A DNA stretch of 64,000 nt from Deinandra increscens subsp. villosa. Lineage: Eukaryota > Streptophyta > Magnoliopsida > Asterales > Asteraceae. Position numbers and translations under genes: made by a program. How positions within the stretch are numbered: position 1 is the first letter of the stretch; each line of letters starts with the position of its first letter. Positions 24,706-36,722 of the stretch are shown here, one piece after another. The notes beneath the pieces are model-generated. The model had not been told where the DNA came from. It searched no databases and saw only the letters and a program-made list of their open reading frames with translations. The stretch is taken from contig JBCNJP010000027.1 in assembly GCA_039602395.1 (NCBI GenBank), positions 33,373,962-33,437,961 on the forward strand. The letters are read 5' to 3'.

Positions 24706-25705
24706 CTTAACAATCTGGCTTTCCTTTGGGTGGGTGAATTATCAATTAACAAGTGTGAATTTCTTCAATTCAGGGAGATGAAATCACAGGTGGGGGAATT
24801 GAAGAAGATGAATGGTAGAGGTGGATATGAATACATGATGATTAAATGTATATGTGAGGGTGTGGTGGGTGATAATTGAGTGTGAATGAAGGTGGCCATA
24901 GGAAAAAAAAATAAAAAAAATAAAAAGGGAAACGTGAAATTGACTTGGTCAACAGAAATGACGATATTGTAATGTCGTCTTTTGTTTACTTTCTAGAATT
25001 GTATTATATATACGCTATAAATAGGTAAAATAAACCATCTTCCTTTCAAATTGAAGTTTTGAACAATAAATGAGTAGTCAAATTCTAATAACACAGCCAA
25101 ATGTGGGGGTGGTAGATAAAGGTTTGGGTTTGTTGCTACGAGGGGTGAAAAAATAATATATGTGTTACCTTAATGTCCTTGAAATGTGTTTCTTTTCTGT
25201 TTAGTTTTTCACTTTTCTTGTGATGTTCGTTGTCTCTTGTTCTTTGTGTATTTTTCTAGGGGTTTGCTACTTTTGTTTGAAATAAAATTCTTGCCTTTCA
25301 AAAAAAAGTTCGAATAATTGTAGGTGTTTATTAAATGTCTAGTTTTGGAGCAGCTTAAAGATAATGAAACAAATCAACAAAAAGCATTAAAGCTATAAAG
25401 ATCACTCAGAGTCAAAACATACTCGATTTAGATCAAGAAAATCATGTGCTTTTATAAAACCATGTGCTATTGCTCGGATCGGTAGTCACTCTATTTTTTA
25501 TAGAGATAAATTGACAATTGAATATGATTTTTTCCCATTTATTTTCATATTCATAATGTAATTAGTGCTCCCATATTTAAAAGTCGAGGGTTCATATTTT
25601 GCATATGAATTTAATAGTAGATTAGAAATCGTTCTAAAAAGACACAAGGTGAATTAGGTATAGAATTAGGCTCAGATTAGACAATATGCGTGTGAAAGTA
25701 ATGCG
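24706..25705. other. Intergenic between the kinase and Harbinger copy 1
   Basis: It contains the presumed promoter and leader of the kinase (minus strand). No other gene or clear repeat is visible. Confidence 0.4.
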
Positions 25706-25708
25706 TTA

Positions 25709-27622
25709 GGGTGGGCGGTATACATGCCGCCGCCCTCGGCATCGACTCGGCAACAACCCATGCCGTAGTCGGCATGTATACCGTGCCCCCCCCCCCCCCA
25801 AAGTTTCGGCATCGGCATAAGGGGTGTGATTTTCGGCAACTTTCCGCCGATTGACGCCGAGAAAATAAGACCGTTCAACGGTCATATATTCGACCGTTTG
25901 AATATTTTTTTTTATCAATTCCTCCACTATATAAATCCCTTCAAAACCACTAAATTTTACACACCATTTCTCCTAAACAAACAAAAACCTTTACTTTCTT
26001 TCTCAAAAAACATGAATCGCCCTCGCCCACGCTATAAAATCCCACCTGAGCTTATGACTTCTTCTAGTAGTTCGAGCGATTCGGACAATGACGCGATGAC
26101 TTTCATGAATCTGTGTTATCGTGCTGTTTTAGACGAAGAATCTCGAGAGAAGAGCACAAGGACGAGTATTTATCGAGATCGTAGAGCAAGCCATGATCGT
26201 TTGATTGAGCTATATTTCGCCGACGAGCCACGTTTTCACGAAGGTATTTTTAGTGATAGATTTCGAATGTCTAAGAGATTGTTTAATCGTATCTTGCATG
26301 ATATTGAGAGTAACTTCGAGTGGTTTACGTCTCGTTTCGACGGGAGGGGGCGTCCAAGTTTCACTGCTTTACAGAAATGTACGGTAGCTATTCGTCAATT
26401 GGCAACCGGTAACGTGCCTGACGAATACGATGAGTTTTTAGAAATGTCCGAAAGAACATCACGTGAATGCTTACACTACTTTTGTGATGCTATAATTAGA
26501 CTTTATAGAGATGAATTTTTAAGTTCACCGACTAGCCATGATCTTGCTCGTTTATATGAGGCCCATTTAGAAAGACATGGCCTCCCTGGCATGATCGGTA
26601 GCATCGATTGTATGCATTGGGAATGGAGAAGCTGTCCAACAAAATATAGAGGACAGTATCATCGTGGTGATCATCCGAAACCAACGGTAATACTCGAGGC
26701 AGTTGCGTCTCAAGAAATGTGGTTTTGGCATGCTTTCTTTGGTGTCGCAGGTTCAAACAATGACATAAATGTGCTAAATCAGTCAACATTGTTCACAGAC
26801 GAGTTGAAATGTATTGCTCTGAAAGCTCCTTTTGTTGTTAACAGTCGGGAATACAAACGGGGCTACTACCTTGCCGATGGTATATATCCCACTTGGTCTA
26901 GTTTTGTAAAAGCGTATACACATCCATACGCAATCAAGGAGAAGAAAATGAAGAAGGTGCAAGAGGGTGCAAGAAAAGAGGTCGAAAGAGCGTTTCGGAG
27001 GTTGAAATCTAAGTGGGCGATAGTAGATCGAAAAGCACGACCAACAGACACAGCTTTGATGGAGAATATCATGTACGCGTGCATGATACTTCACAACATG
27101 ACATTGAAAGACGAGGGCGCGACTATTTCACCGGTACACATTCGCGATCCTCCAGTCCCGCCGACCGACACTGAGGATGTTTATATGGAGATACGCGACA
27201 CTGAGACACACTTTCAGCTACGATTCGACATCACTGAGCATATCGCCAACAACTTGGAAGTCGTGCTAACTGAAGAAGAGCTGAATGCAAATCCTCCACC
27301 ACCCTAGATTTGGTTTTTTTTTAGGAATTCGGTAAAAAAAAAATTATTTTTAGGACTTTGTAATTTTTTTTAAATCTAATGAATTGTTTTATGTTTTTGT
27401 TTTATATTAAATGTGTTAGTTTAATTTTATTTGTTTTAGATTAAAAAGAAAATGAAAAAAAAAATATTTAATCCATGCCTAAACCATGACTAAATGAGCA
27501 TATCCCCTACAAAATCATCATTCTACATCAATTCTACATCAATTTTCTCTCTCCTGTTGGCATCATCCTATTGGTCCAATTTGATGCCTAACCCATGCCT
27601 TAGGCAATCATACCTCACACCC
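25709..27622 (+). mobile_element. PIF/Harbinger transposon, copy 1, complete (1914 bp)
   Basis: The terminal inverted repeats are GGGTGGGCGGTATACATGCC on the left and GGGTGTGAGGTATGATTGCC as the complement of the right end. It is flanked by TTA on both sides (25706-25708, 27623-27625), the standard 3-bp duplication. The only long gene is the transposase; there is no room for the usual Myb-like ORF1. The left subterminal region carries an internal inverted copy of the terminus (about 25714-25783) and a C-run of about 14. Confidence 0.92.
26012..27307 (+). CDS. PIF/Harbinger DDE transposase, copy 1
   Basis: Nuclease/transposase of the Harbinger class (DDE_Tnp_4), 431 residues from the ATG at 26012. 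That start is chosen because it matches the start of the second copy (NRPRPRYKIPPELMTSSSSS versus VRPRPKYILPPELMTSSSSS) and because upstream codons lie in the non-coding subterminal region. The N-terminal third has a helix-turn-helix region (RFRMSKRLFNRI ... ALQKCTVAIRQLATG). The catalytic acids are visible in SIDCMHWEW, GSNNDINVLN and VERAFRRLKSKW, giving an intact D-D-E triad. No stop or frameshift is present. Domesticated relatives (ALP1/HARBI1-like) exist in plants, but the intact terminal repeats and target duplication mark this as a transposon gene. Confidence 0.93.
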   Translation: MNRPRPRYKIPPELMTSSSSSSDSDNDAMTFMNLCYRAVLDEESREKSTRTSIYRDRRASHDRLIELYFADEPRFHEGIFSDRFRMSKRLFNRILHDIESNFEWFTSRFDGRGRPSFTALQKCTVAIRQLATGNVPDEYDEFLEMSERTSRECLHYFCDAIIRLYRDEFLSSPTSHDLARLYEAHLERHGLPGMIGSIDCMHWEWRSCPTKYRGQYHRGDHPKPTVILEAVASQEMWFWHAFFGVAGSNNDINVLNQSTLFTDELKCIALKAPFVVNSREYKRGYYLADGIYPTWSSFVKAYTHPYAIKEKKMKKVQEGARKEVERAFRRLKSKWAIVDRKARPTDTALMENIMYACMILHNMTLKDEGATISPVHIRDPPVPPTDTEDVYMEIRDTETHFQLRFDITEHIANNLEVVLTEEELNANPPPP

Positions 27623-27625
27623 TTA

Positions 27626-29311
27626 GTGGTAGTCTATTTTACACTTTTAGTTCATCACCTATTAGGCTAATACTTACCTCACACTTTTTTTCTGTTATCT
27701 CAATGTCACATAATCGTTTTTTACTTTCAGATTTTAACTATGTAATACGCACCTTCACTTTTCCAACATACACTTTTATTTTATTAATATTGTTTTGTTT
27801 TCTTTATAATTGATTTAAGCACTATATATTATATAAATTTACTAGTAAAACTAAAAACATAACATTACTTATATTTAAAAAATACATAAAAATTAAAAAC
27901 ATTAAATGATTAAAAGTTTAGTCTTATCTCCGTCACTTTAAAAGTATGCCCGAACCACATTAATATGTTCCATCAAATTTGTTCTAAGACTTTCGTGTGT
28001 TTCACGATTATGTATATACAAAATATTAGTGTAGTTTTTCTCTTGGGAAATTTCCACCTAAGGCGATCCAACATCATTTTCGTCGTACTGTCAAATTGGA
28101 GAGTCTTCATCCTTTTTAACCATGTTATATAATATGATGCATGTATATGTGACTTTAATTTTAAAATATGTTATAATTTACAATGTCATAAAAAAATACA
28201 AAATGTATTACTTCATACTTTCTCTTGACATATTCAGGATTTTTGCAAATGGAAAACATCCTGAATCAGGATCAATTCTTTAGAGCAATTTCCAATCGCG
28301 ACTAAGCTGTCAGTTTTTTAGTTGTAACATCTATGATTATGTCTTTTGTTGCTTGATTTTGCAATCTAGACCATTTTTTTACATATGTTGACTCCAACTT
28401 CTTTTTTGGATCGTAGTTCACACACATCTAAGTTACTCATAAGATCCCTAATTCACACACGTCTAATCAACTCATAAAATTCTACTCCACAATATACTGA
28501 AACTCTCCACCCATACGGAGGACCAACTAACCCAACTTCTACTTTGTGTTCTCTAGTAATGTTATTCTATTCAAGCCTTTCAGCTTTTAAACAAGTTGTA
28601 TTCTAACTACCTATCTAATAATTACCATTTTGGTTTAATGTTATATGTTTAAGACTTTGAATGTCTCACCTTAACTGATTTTAGAAACCGTTATTGTAGA
28701 GGATTAGGATGACATGAACATTCTTTTGTATTTGTTTATAAATAAGTACATTAGTCAAAGAGTTCCTCTTGGTCTTTGCGGAGTTCATGTGCATTTGACA
28801 GAAGTATGTAGCATTATTCTTCCTGATGCATTTTTATTATAATCTGTAAAACTCACAATGCAAACTAAATGGTCAAGAAAACAAAAACCGCAACTAAACC
28901 AGGGAAAACACGCTTTCTTTCTCTCTCTCTCTCTATCTCTCTTATACGTTATTCGTTTATACAACCTCAGAAAACCATTGTTCACTACAAATGACAAGAC
29001 ATTCAAACAGAAATGAAGGTAGTAGTAATTTGGTTTCTCACTCATGTACTCAAAAGAACAATGGTACACAACACTTATACAATGTCTTGGTATGACCAGG
29101 TAGAATCGCAAAGTGTGAATATTGTATGCAATCTCCCTCGACCCAAAAGGTGATAACATTCTGAAACAAAAATCTGCTAACAGGCAACAAATATTGGTGG
29201 GTCAGATAGTTAAACCGAAGATCACTTGTTATGCAGTCTGTTTCCTTGTGATCAAGTAGAGTTTTACCAGATTAAATCCATTTAGACTGTAAATTTATGC
29301 TTTTGGTTCAG
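27626..29311. other. Intergenic plus 3' region of the SNARE gene
   Basis: AT-rich without a gene. A (CT)n microsatellite lies at about 28911-28941. The 124-codon minus-strand frame at 28785-29159 is not protein-like. The last few hundred bases before 29312 are probably the 3' UTR of the minus-strand SNARE gene. Confidence 0.45.
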
Positions 29312-32300
29312 TTAATCAGGGATCCATAGAAGTCTTCGGTTAGGAGCAGGAGGTGCTAATCCAGGAATATCCCGAATGTCTTTGTTGCCCGGATGAACAA
29401 GCTGCAATATAGGGATCATAACATTAGGTAAATATTCACGACGTGTAGTTGTGGACAAAAGATTGTTTTTCTCTAATTATTTTTAGTTTTCTGTTTGCTG
29501 GGTAGAAGTATAAAATGGTAATTTGGTAGAACTATAGTGCATGGGAAGACAGGATTTAAGTTCAGTTAATTAGCTTATAAATGCTGCTAAAATAGCTTAT
29601 AAATAATCTTAAATAAATCAAAAAACGAAAGAAAAAAAATGGTCAAGCATAGTACAAGTACGGTCCCATTTAAAACCATAGTTATTGTAAAAAGATAAAA
29701 ACTAAGAGATTAAATGTAGGAGTGTACCTTCACAATAATTATAGCTATAACACCAACCACAATAAGGAAGAGCAAAGCCATGATGCATCGATCAGTTGCA
29801 ACCTAGATAACGAGTTACAGTGAGCAACTAGAAAGAGCGAAAAGTATAATATTAAATAAGAAAAGGGTTGTAAATAGTTCAGATATTGACCTGCCTACCA
29901 ATTTCCTTCACTAATTGAGATGCCTTCTTGATTGAGAAATGGATTGAATCAAGTTCATTAACAATTCTACTCATTTGCTCTGTCTGAAAGTTATAGTCGG
30001 TGCGCAAGAAACAAATAATGATTATTCTCCACATGTTTAAAAAAGTTGAATGATACAACAAGGTAAGAAGATAACATACCTGCGCTTTAAGTGCTGCTGC
30101 AGTCTCGGTTCCTACATTTATTGTCTCATGGACAACCTATTAAAAACATGTCAGAAGGAGTATAAAATTAAAAATTAAATATAGAAAAAAATATGACATG
30201 GATAATATTGCTTAGTATACACTAGCAGTTCTTCATATGATTATTTTATACGCGATCCATTTGTTATAAAGTGTAGAATTTGTTTTCCAAAAGATACTAA
30301 CCTTATTTGAACGTTCAATAGCTTGGTCCGTTTCATCCATCATTTGATGACCGTTATCCATTAGTTGCTGATTAGTCATAGCTGATATGTAAACACAATC
30401 ACTTAAATTTTACTCATAAGTGATGAGGTCAGATATAATACAGCAAATTAAATTGGTACCAGGTTCTTACATGAGGCTAGTAAGCCGTTATCTTCCTCAA
30501 ATCCTTCGGCCTGCCCACCAAAGAGATCAACACGTTTGTTTTGAATGTTGGTTGCATATCTAGATCACCCAACAAACACATAGATGAATTAACCACATGG
30601 TGGGTAGAAATTAAGGTTTTGATTATCTATAAATGATTGGAAAGGTAGAAACTATAACAACAAAAATTGAGACAAGGCTTTTTGTGATCACTTTTAAGAA
30701 CAGCACAAATATGAAATAATCATAGGGCCCCTAAAAAGATGTAATTAAGTAATGTGAACACAGATACTTTATAACTTACTGTTTTTTCAGTGCAACGTAT
30801 GAATTCAACTCCTTGACCTGGATAAAAGTGGAACATGTTTATCAGATAAAGAACAATGTAATCATGTGTATTGTAGCACAATTAAAATTTGAAATGAGAC
30901 TGCAGTACTGCACCATTGATTGTTTTTTATCATTCAGTATTTTGCTGGTATCAGGATCAACTGTGTGTTCTAGTTCCTTGACTTCTCTATCAAACTCTTT
31001 GATAAGCCTGGAAATAAACAAGTTGTGTATAATGCAAGTAACAGAGATGTGAAACTTACCATTTTAAAGGGCAGTTATTGGGCAGTCCAGATATAGATAT
31101 TGTTACTGGTAAAGTTATTTATGTGTCAAATCATGTTTCTAAAAAATCTTGACGGCTTAAATTATATAGGTGCGTACCAGATGAAACAAAATGCTATAAG
31201 AATTAGTCAAACATATTGTCAATGATCCTAGTCAAAGTCAATAGTCCTAGGTCCTAGTCAATTGTATTTGTATTGTTTCCTTACTTATCTCATAGGGGGG
31301 TTACACTCTCCTTGTATGTATCATAATGATTTGGAAATACTAACTCACGAGTTGAGTAACCTACTTTCAATAAGAAGCACTGAAACAACCACCAAAGTAA
31401 TAGATTGTACTTCAAAAATCAAATTCTCAATTAAAATTAAAAAGGTTTGAAGTTGATAAAACATATATGACCATGTGCGATCTTTGATAATGCATGTAAC
31501 ATGTTAAAATTAGTTAGTCATTAAACATATGGAGGTTAGTATAGGGCTTGAGAAGATATTTAAGATACTTGTTCTAGGAAAATGTTACTAGAACTTTAAA
31601 GGAACTTTAGTATCTAATTAACTTAATTCTAATAAAGAGAGAAAAAATTAATATGAGCTTAAGTCTAGTGAAATTCACTTCTTACTTATGTGCTGTTAAA
31701 AGACTTATAATATGCCCAATTTCTTTATATTATTTGGGCTCTTTATATTTAATGCAACCTGTGATGAAATAATTGATTTTGCTAATTTATATATAAAATG
31801 TAATTGTCATAACTATAGCTTTAAATCATCAAGGCATAGATAATGTCCCATGTAACGGCACTTTGCATGTGCGGACATGGTGAATGTTAAGAATAAATGG
31901 CACATAATATATGATTTAGATGATACTGAGAAAGTAAACACAAAGAGGCTGGAGTGAAATTCTTATATGTTGAGACTTGAGCCAAACATACCCAAAGCTT
32001 GAGTGTCTCATTTTACTGGCATAGAATTTCATATTGACGTTCTATCAGGCATATAACATTCCCATCTTACACAAGCGACACATATGATATTATGTTGCCA
32101 TAACAATAACTTCCGCCAGCAGTTTGAAAAAAAGATTAAATTTTTTAAAAAGTAAGCACAAAGTGATTTGCTCAAGAAATCTTCAAGTTCCACTTGACTG
32201 CAGTGTGACTGTCCCAACAGGATCGGTCCATCTCTCTTGATGAATAAGACATAAAATACCAAAACTTACCTTTTACATTCTCGCATCTTTCCAGTGAGGT

Positions 32301-33004
32301 CTTCCAACTGCCTACTCTGCCTGTTTGAGTCTTTGATCTTCTCAAACTTTTGAAATCCATTTCTGTGTCAAATCAAATCTCAAATCAAATCATGACGACA
32401 TTCGCAGTTCAATTTTTACGTGCAAGATCATGAAAAACAATTAACAAAGCTGCATCAATCTAATAACCAACAATTATACTTTGTCAACCTGAAAGTACAC
32501 TACATAGATGGCAGGCATCAGGACAGCATTTACAGTATCCATATGACAAGCATTATAGCATAAATTTCTAGAAACACGAAATAGATGGTTACATATATCC
32601 TACTGTGGATTCATACCAAACTAAGCTTGTGAAAAACTCAACTTGTCTTGCTGGGAGGGGAAGCATGGAAGATTAAAAAAAAGAGAGAGAGAAAGACCAT
32701 AAACCATCCAAGTAAATAAGAATTAAGTTTTTTTGTCATGAATTTGCTTTGCCACAGTTATTTAAAATCTAAGTTCTCATAAATGATCTAACTAAAGAGC
32801 AGTCAATTTTTCTGCAAGCTCGGATCCAGAAGATCTAGATTCTACATAACATATATATGATCCATTTCTGACAATATAACTGTTTCGAAAAGAAAATCAA
32901 ACTCAGGATAACAAAATTGCTTACGAGAGTGCTCGAAAAATATCAGCAATCTGTCCGTCAATCTCGCCAAGCTCCTCGCTAATGGCCGAAATCGAAGACG
33001 CCAT
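29312..33004 (-). CDS. NPSN11: Novel plant SNARE (NPSN11-like), ten exons
   Basis: Qb-SNARE of the plant-specific NPSN family, a membrane-fusion protein; NPSN11 works with the cytokinesis syntaxin KNOLLE at the cell plate. Minus-strand exons: 32925-33004, 32270-32362, 30914-31007, 30780-30817, 30471-30559, 30302-30381, 30080-30136, 29891-29983, 29728-29802 and 29312-29401. All junctions are GT/AG and the phases close exactly to 262 residues (Arabidopsis NPSN11 is about 265). Seen: an N-terminal helical domain (ISEELGEIDGQIADIFRALS, QSRQLEDLTGKMREC), ELNSYVALKKQYATN, a SNARE motif over about 150-208 (DETDQAIERSNKVVHETINV, TEQMSRIVNELDSIHFSIKK), a transmembrane segment at about 215-232 (MALLFLIVVGVIAIIIV) and the long conserved tail NKDIRDIPGLAPPAPNRRLLW. 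NPSN12 is the main alternative name; NPSN13 fits less well at the N-terminus. Confidence 0.96.
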
Positions 33005-33861
33005 ATTTCACCAACTCCGTCAATACAATACTCACGTCTCTATATATCTCAATCGCCTATCTCTAACACATCATCATCAAGCACAAAAACGCCAGAATCT
33101 CTCGATTCAGATCTTCGTTAAATCACAACACACCAGACTTCCTTCAGATCCGGAAAATGCTGCAAATACGGTGAAACAGAAGGTGAATCTGAATCTCTTC
33201 CAAACTTAATCAGATCGAATCAAAAATCACCAATTTAAAATTCGAACTTACGAGTTGTGTATGAAGTATGAACTAATCAGATCAGAGAAATGAAATGCAG
33301 GTCGGATACGTCATAGATCTGATCGAAATCTCCAGAGTTGAATCAGTTGAAAATGGTGAACGTTTCCACACGATGATGTTAAGATATGGAGACAGGCAAC
33401 TATGAGCTGTGATGAATGAATCTCAGAGAGGAATGACTTGTTTGTTAATGGAGTAAACTTTGTTGTACACCATGCATTAGGTGTTGTACTGAGGGAAATC
33501 AAAACAGAGGCCCTAAGTTTCGGCCGTTTAAACCGATGTGTGGGTCCAAAGACCAGATGTGTCCCATTTATTGGACCCTAGTACGGGCTGATGAGAGTGG
33601 ACACGTTTGCTGTTTAGGTGTATTTCAAATTTAAAATATGAAGTGGCAAACAAAATCTAGAGTTTGGTTTATGTTAAAAACTTAAAATATACTAAAGTTT
33701 TTTGCTAGTGTTCAAAGGTTTAACCAAAAGAGGATCATAACTATTGCGGATAGTGGACGATAAATGTGTACATGTTTCAAATGTAAGGGGGGAAAGCCTT
33801 AAATGTCATGGGTATGTAAATTAGACTATTTTATTAGGTTAAGTTTTAAAATTTTATTTTA

Positions 33862-33866
<5 letters not shown>
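33005..33866. other. Upstream region of the SNARE gene
   Basis: This is the presumed promoter and leader of the minus-strand SNARE. No convincing TATA box or second gene was seen. Frames here (for example + strand 32982-33209) only shadow exon 1. Confidence 0.4.
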
Positions 33867-33924
<58 letters not shown>

Positions 33925-33928
<4 letters not shown>

Positions 33929-34099
33929 TAGGTTCAAATGAGAACTTTTTCTTTTGAGAACTTTTGAGAACCAATTTGGGCCACTAATTTTCAAGGGGGG
34001 AGCATTCAAATTCATGGGGGGTTTTCCATATATATAAACTAGTGGCTAAGATTAGTTCTTTTTAGTTCTCAAACCCAATTAGTTCTCAAATGGTCCTCT

Positions 34100-34102
<3 letters not shown>
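33925..34102 (+). mobile_element. (TA)n-inserted MITE, family 1 copy A
   Basis: It starts GGGTTAGGTTCAAATGAGAA and the complement of its right end is GGGAGAGGACCATTTGAGAA, forming terminal inverted repeats. It is 178 bp long, non-coding, and flanked by TA repeats on both sides. Confidence 0.7.
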
Positions 34103-34136
<34 letters not shown>

Positions 34137-34140
<4 letters not shown>

Positions 34141-34322
34141 GAGGTTCATTGTAGACACTTTCGCATGTGAAATAGCTCTTTTTCACATGTGAAAGTTTCT
34201 AATTAATGAGAAAAAAGAAAAAAAGAAAAAAGAAAATTAATCACAACCATTAGATCAAGAGATCTAATGGTGAAAAGGGTGTCTACCTGTCTACACTTAT
34301 GGGGGTGTCTACAATGAACTTT

Positions 34323-34326
<4 letters not shown>
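34137..34326 (+). mobile_element. (TA)n-inserted MITE, family 2
   Basis: It starts GGGTGAGGTTCATTGTAGAC and the complement of its right end is AGTGAAAAGTTCATTGTAGA. It is a 190-bp non-coding element whose sequence is unrelated to family 1 apart from the end pattern. Confidence 0.65.
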
Positions 34327-34372
<46 letters not shown>

Positions 34373-34375
<3 letters not shown>

Positions 34376-34548
34376 AGAGAATCATTTTAGAACTAATTCG
34401 GTTGAGAGAACTTTTGAGAACCATTTTAAGCCACTAGTTATATTTACATATACCCCCCTCCCATAATTGTAGTGGTCCCCAACTGAAATTAGTGGTGGAG
34501 ATTTAGTTCTCAAAAGTTTTCAAAACAAAAAGTTCTCATTTGAAACTA

Positions 34549-34552
<4 letters not shown>
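34373..34552 (-). mobile_element. (TA)n-inserted MITE, family 1 copy C, inverted
   Basis: The complement of its right end (GGGTTAGTTTCAAATGAGAA) matches the left end of copy A, and its left end (GGGAGAGAATCATTTTAGAA) matches the right end of copy A. It is therefore the same family in the opposite orientation, 180 bp long. Confidence 0.7.
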
Positions 34553-34581
<29 letters not shown>

Positions 34582-34583
<2 letters not shown>

Positions 34584-35543
34584 TACAGTTCGCGTGCGGA
34601 CATCCATTTTGCCTAAGATCTGTGCGGACATGGGCAATCTAATAGTTGTCCACATCCCTTCCTCATTTGTATTTTTTGTAGTTATTCATTTCCCCTACGT
34701 TTTTTCAAACGGCCATAACTTTTTCATATGACATTATTTTTCAAAAAAAAAATTCACGATAAATCTAGTCGGGTTATTATCTTTATTTCAAGACTAGGTT
34801 TGCTCGATTTGGAGAATTTTTTTTTTGACGTTTTTAGCGTTTTTCCAGTATACCAGCACAACAGCATAAAAATGCAAACATACCAGCATACTAGCACAGA
34901 AAACACAAACACCCTAGCACAAAAATATACGCACACCAGCACTGCAGCACATAACAAAAAAATGGTGATTTTTTTAGTTTTTTATAAGTTTTTAAAGTTG
35001 TGCTTGTATAAATCTGTGATACTTATGTGCTACTTATGTGTTGTAAATATTAAGCACTACCAGCACTAAAATGATGTCTAACAAACTTGGAAAACCTAAC
35101 ACAAGCACAATCAACATAAAAAATATACCAGCACAGTTTATAAAAATAATTTCTTGGAAAAACGCACAAAAAAAAAAACGTCAATTTTTTTTTTATGCTG
35201 TTGTGCTGGTGTACTGGAAAAATGCTAAAAAACGTCATTTTTTTTTCTTCTCCAAATCGAGCAAACCTAGTCTCGAATTAAAGATAAAAACGCGACTAGA
35301 ATTATGGTGAATTTTTTTTTTAAATAATGTCGTATGAAAAAGTTATGACCGTTTGAAAAATGAGGGAAACTTGAAAAAAAGTCAACAAGAGTTATCTCCA
35401 TATTTTGCCCTTCCATCTTTAATTTACGTTTTATCTCTCTTACCCCAATCTCTTTTAATCTCATCCATCCAACTCAATGATCTAATGGTCCAAGATTGTT
35501 CCTACCGATCTTAGGCAAAATGGTGGTTTGCATTTAAACCTCC

Positions 35544-35546
<3 letters not shown>
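34582..35546. mobile_element. (TA)n-inserted foldback element, about 965 bp
   Basis: Both ends contain CATTTTGCCTAAGATC in inverted orientation (near 34603 and, as the complement, 35507-35530). Longer inverted blocks continue inward: the CAAGACTAGGTTTGCTCGAT region (34788) reappears complemented near 35255-35280, and the CCAGTATACCAGCACAACAG region (34850) near 35195-35215. The centre is A-rich with many CAGCACA words. No gene is present. Confidence 0.7.
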
Positions 35547-35612
<66 letters not shown>

Positions 35613-35615
<3 letters not shown>

Positions 35616-36655
35616 ATGGCATGCCATCCCGTCCTCGTAAAATGATGGGCCGTGTTCCGTCGTACCTCTTGCATATGCTCAACGTCCCCACTCCTAAAAA
35701 TATACAAGTCGTGGGAGTAAATCTTACATAGCTTACAAGGTTAATACCAACCTAAGTGAAATATGTTGTATGTAACTTTCTCAATGTATTTTCTGAACAC
35801 TTACCCGATGCTCCACCTGAAATGAAAATGGAGTTCAAAATTGATCTAGTATCAGTTACACAAGAATTATAATTGTGTACACAAGTGGTAGCAGTCTTTC
35901 ACTTGTGATTTTTACGAATCATCAAATAGTGTATGAAGATATTGTTCAAAAGGTTAAAGATCAAAGACTTGAATTGTTAGCACCCATATATGAGAAGCAA
36001 GATTTAAATTTTAGTGTGATACTTGAATTGTGGTACTTGTTTAAAGCACCACGCTTTTTGCATCGTGCTTTTTCGCTACCATCCGACATCTCACATAAAT
36101 TGTAGTTAACCCAAACCCTGGAGCCCCTCCTTGTGGGTATGACCCTCACAACTTGTGGTTGGTTCACCAAATCGTAGTTTTTTGTCGGCCATTCTGATTG
36201 GTTTTTATGTTTTTAAAATGTTTAGAGATGATAAAGAATTTATGTAATAAGAACTAACACATCCACCATCTATTTATAGATGTTTATGAAGGTAAAAATA
36301 CAAAAAAAAAAAAGGTCAAGCAAAACGTTCACAAATTGCTATAAAGCCGTTATAAAACGACTAATTTATTAAGGTAACGATAATAACCAGTTATTAACCG
36401 GATCAAAATAACAGATTCCGGTTAATCCGCTTTCGTTCGAACATTTTCAAAATAAAGTAAACCGGTTAGAAACCACCAGTTCATATCGTTAGAAACCGGT
36501 TTCTATCAAAACAGACAATTGCCGTTCACATAAGAAAAAAAAATTAAATAAAAAAAATAAATAAAAAATCAAAACATACAATAACCAGTTCGGGTTACAG
36601 TTTACGAACCGTATTGGTTGCCATTTGCCAATACGGGTTAGAGTATAAGTGTCGA
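35613..36655. other. Intergenic upstream of RPL37A
   Basis: No gene. CCGGTTA/TAACCGG words are repeated at 36370-36500. Frames here are short and not protein-like. Confidence 0.45.
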
Positions 36656-36660
36656 AAACG

Positions 36661-36671
36661 GGTTAGGGTTT
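36661..36671 (+). promoter_or_regulatory. Telo-box of the ribosomal protein gene
   Basis: GGTTAGGGTTT is the complement of AAACCCTAACC, the telo-box common just upstream of, or within, the first transcribed bases of plant ribosomal protein genes. It lies about 52 bp before the ATG at 36723, next to a C/T-rich tract typical of the TOP-like leaders of such genes. Confidence 0.65.
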
Positions 36672-36722
36672 CAGCTCCTTCTCGCCGTCTAAGCTGTCTG
36701 CTTTCTCTTCCGATCTTGTAAA

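Larger units (their letters stand above)
33867..35612. repeat. (TA)n tracts with MITEs inserted between them
   Basis: Five long (TA)n runs (about 33867-33924, 34103-34136, 34327-34372, 34553-34581 and 35547-35612) alternate with four non-coding elements, each bounded directly by the TA repeats. This is the insertion habit described for micron elements of rice, which sit in (TA)n microsatellites. Confidence 0.8.

Noticed and set aside
28785..29159. 124-codon minus frame
   Set aside because: It lies in the 3' flank of the SNARE gene, crosses a CT microsatellite and has no recognisable pattern.
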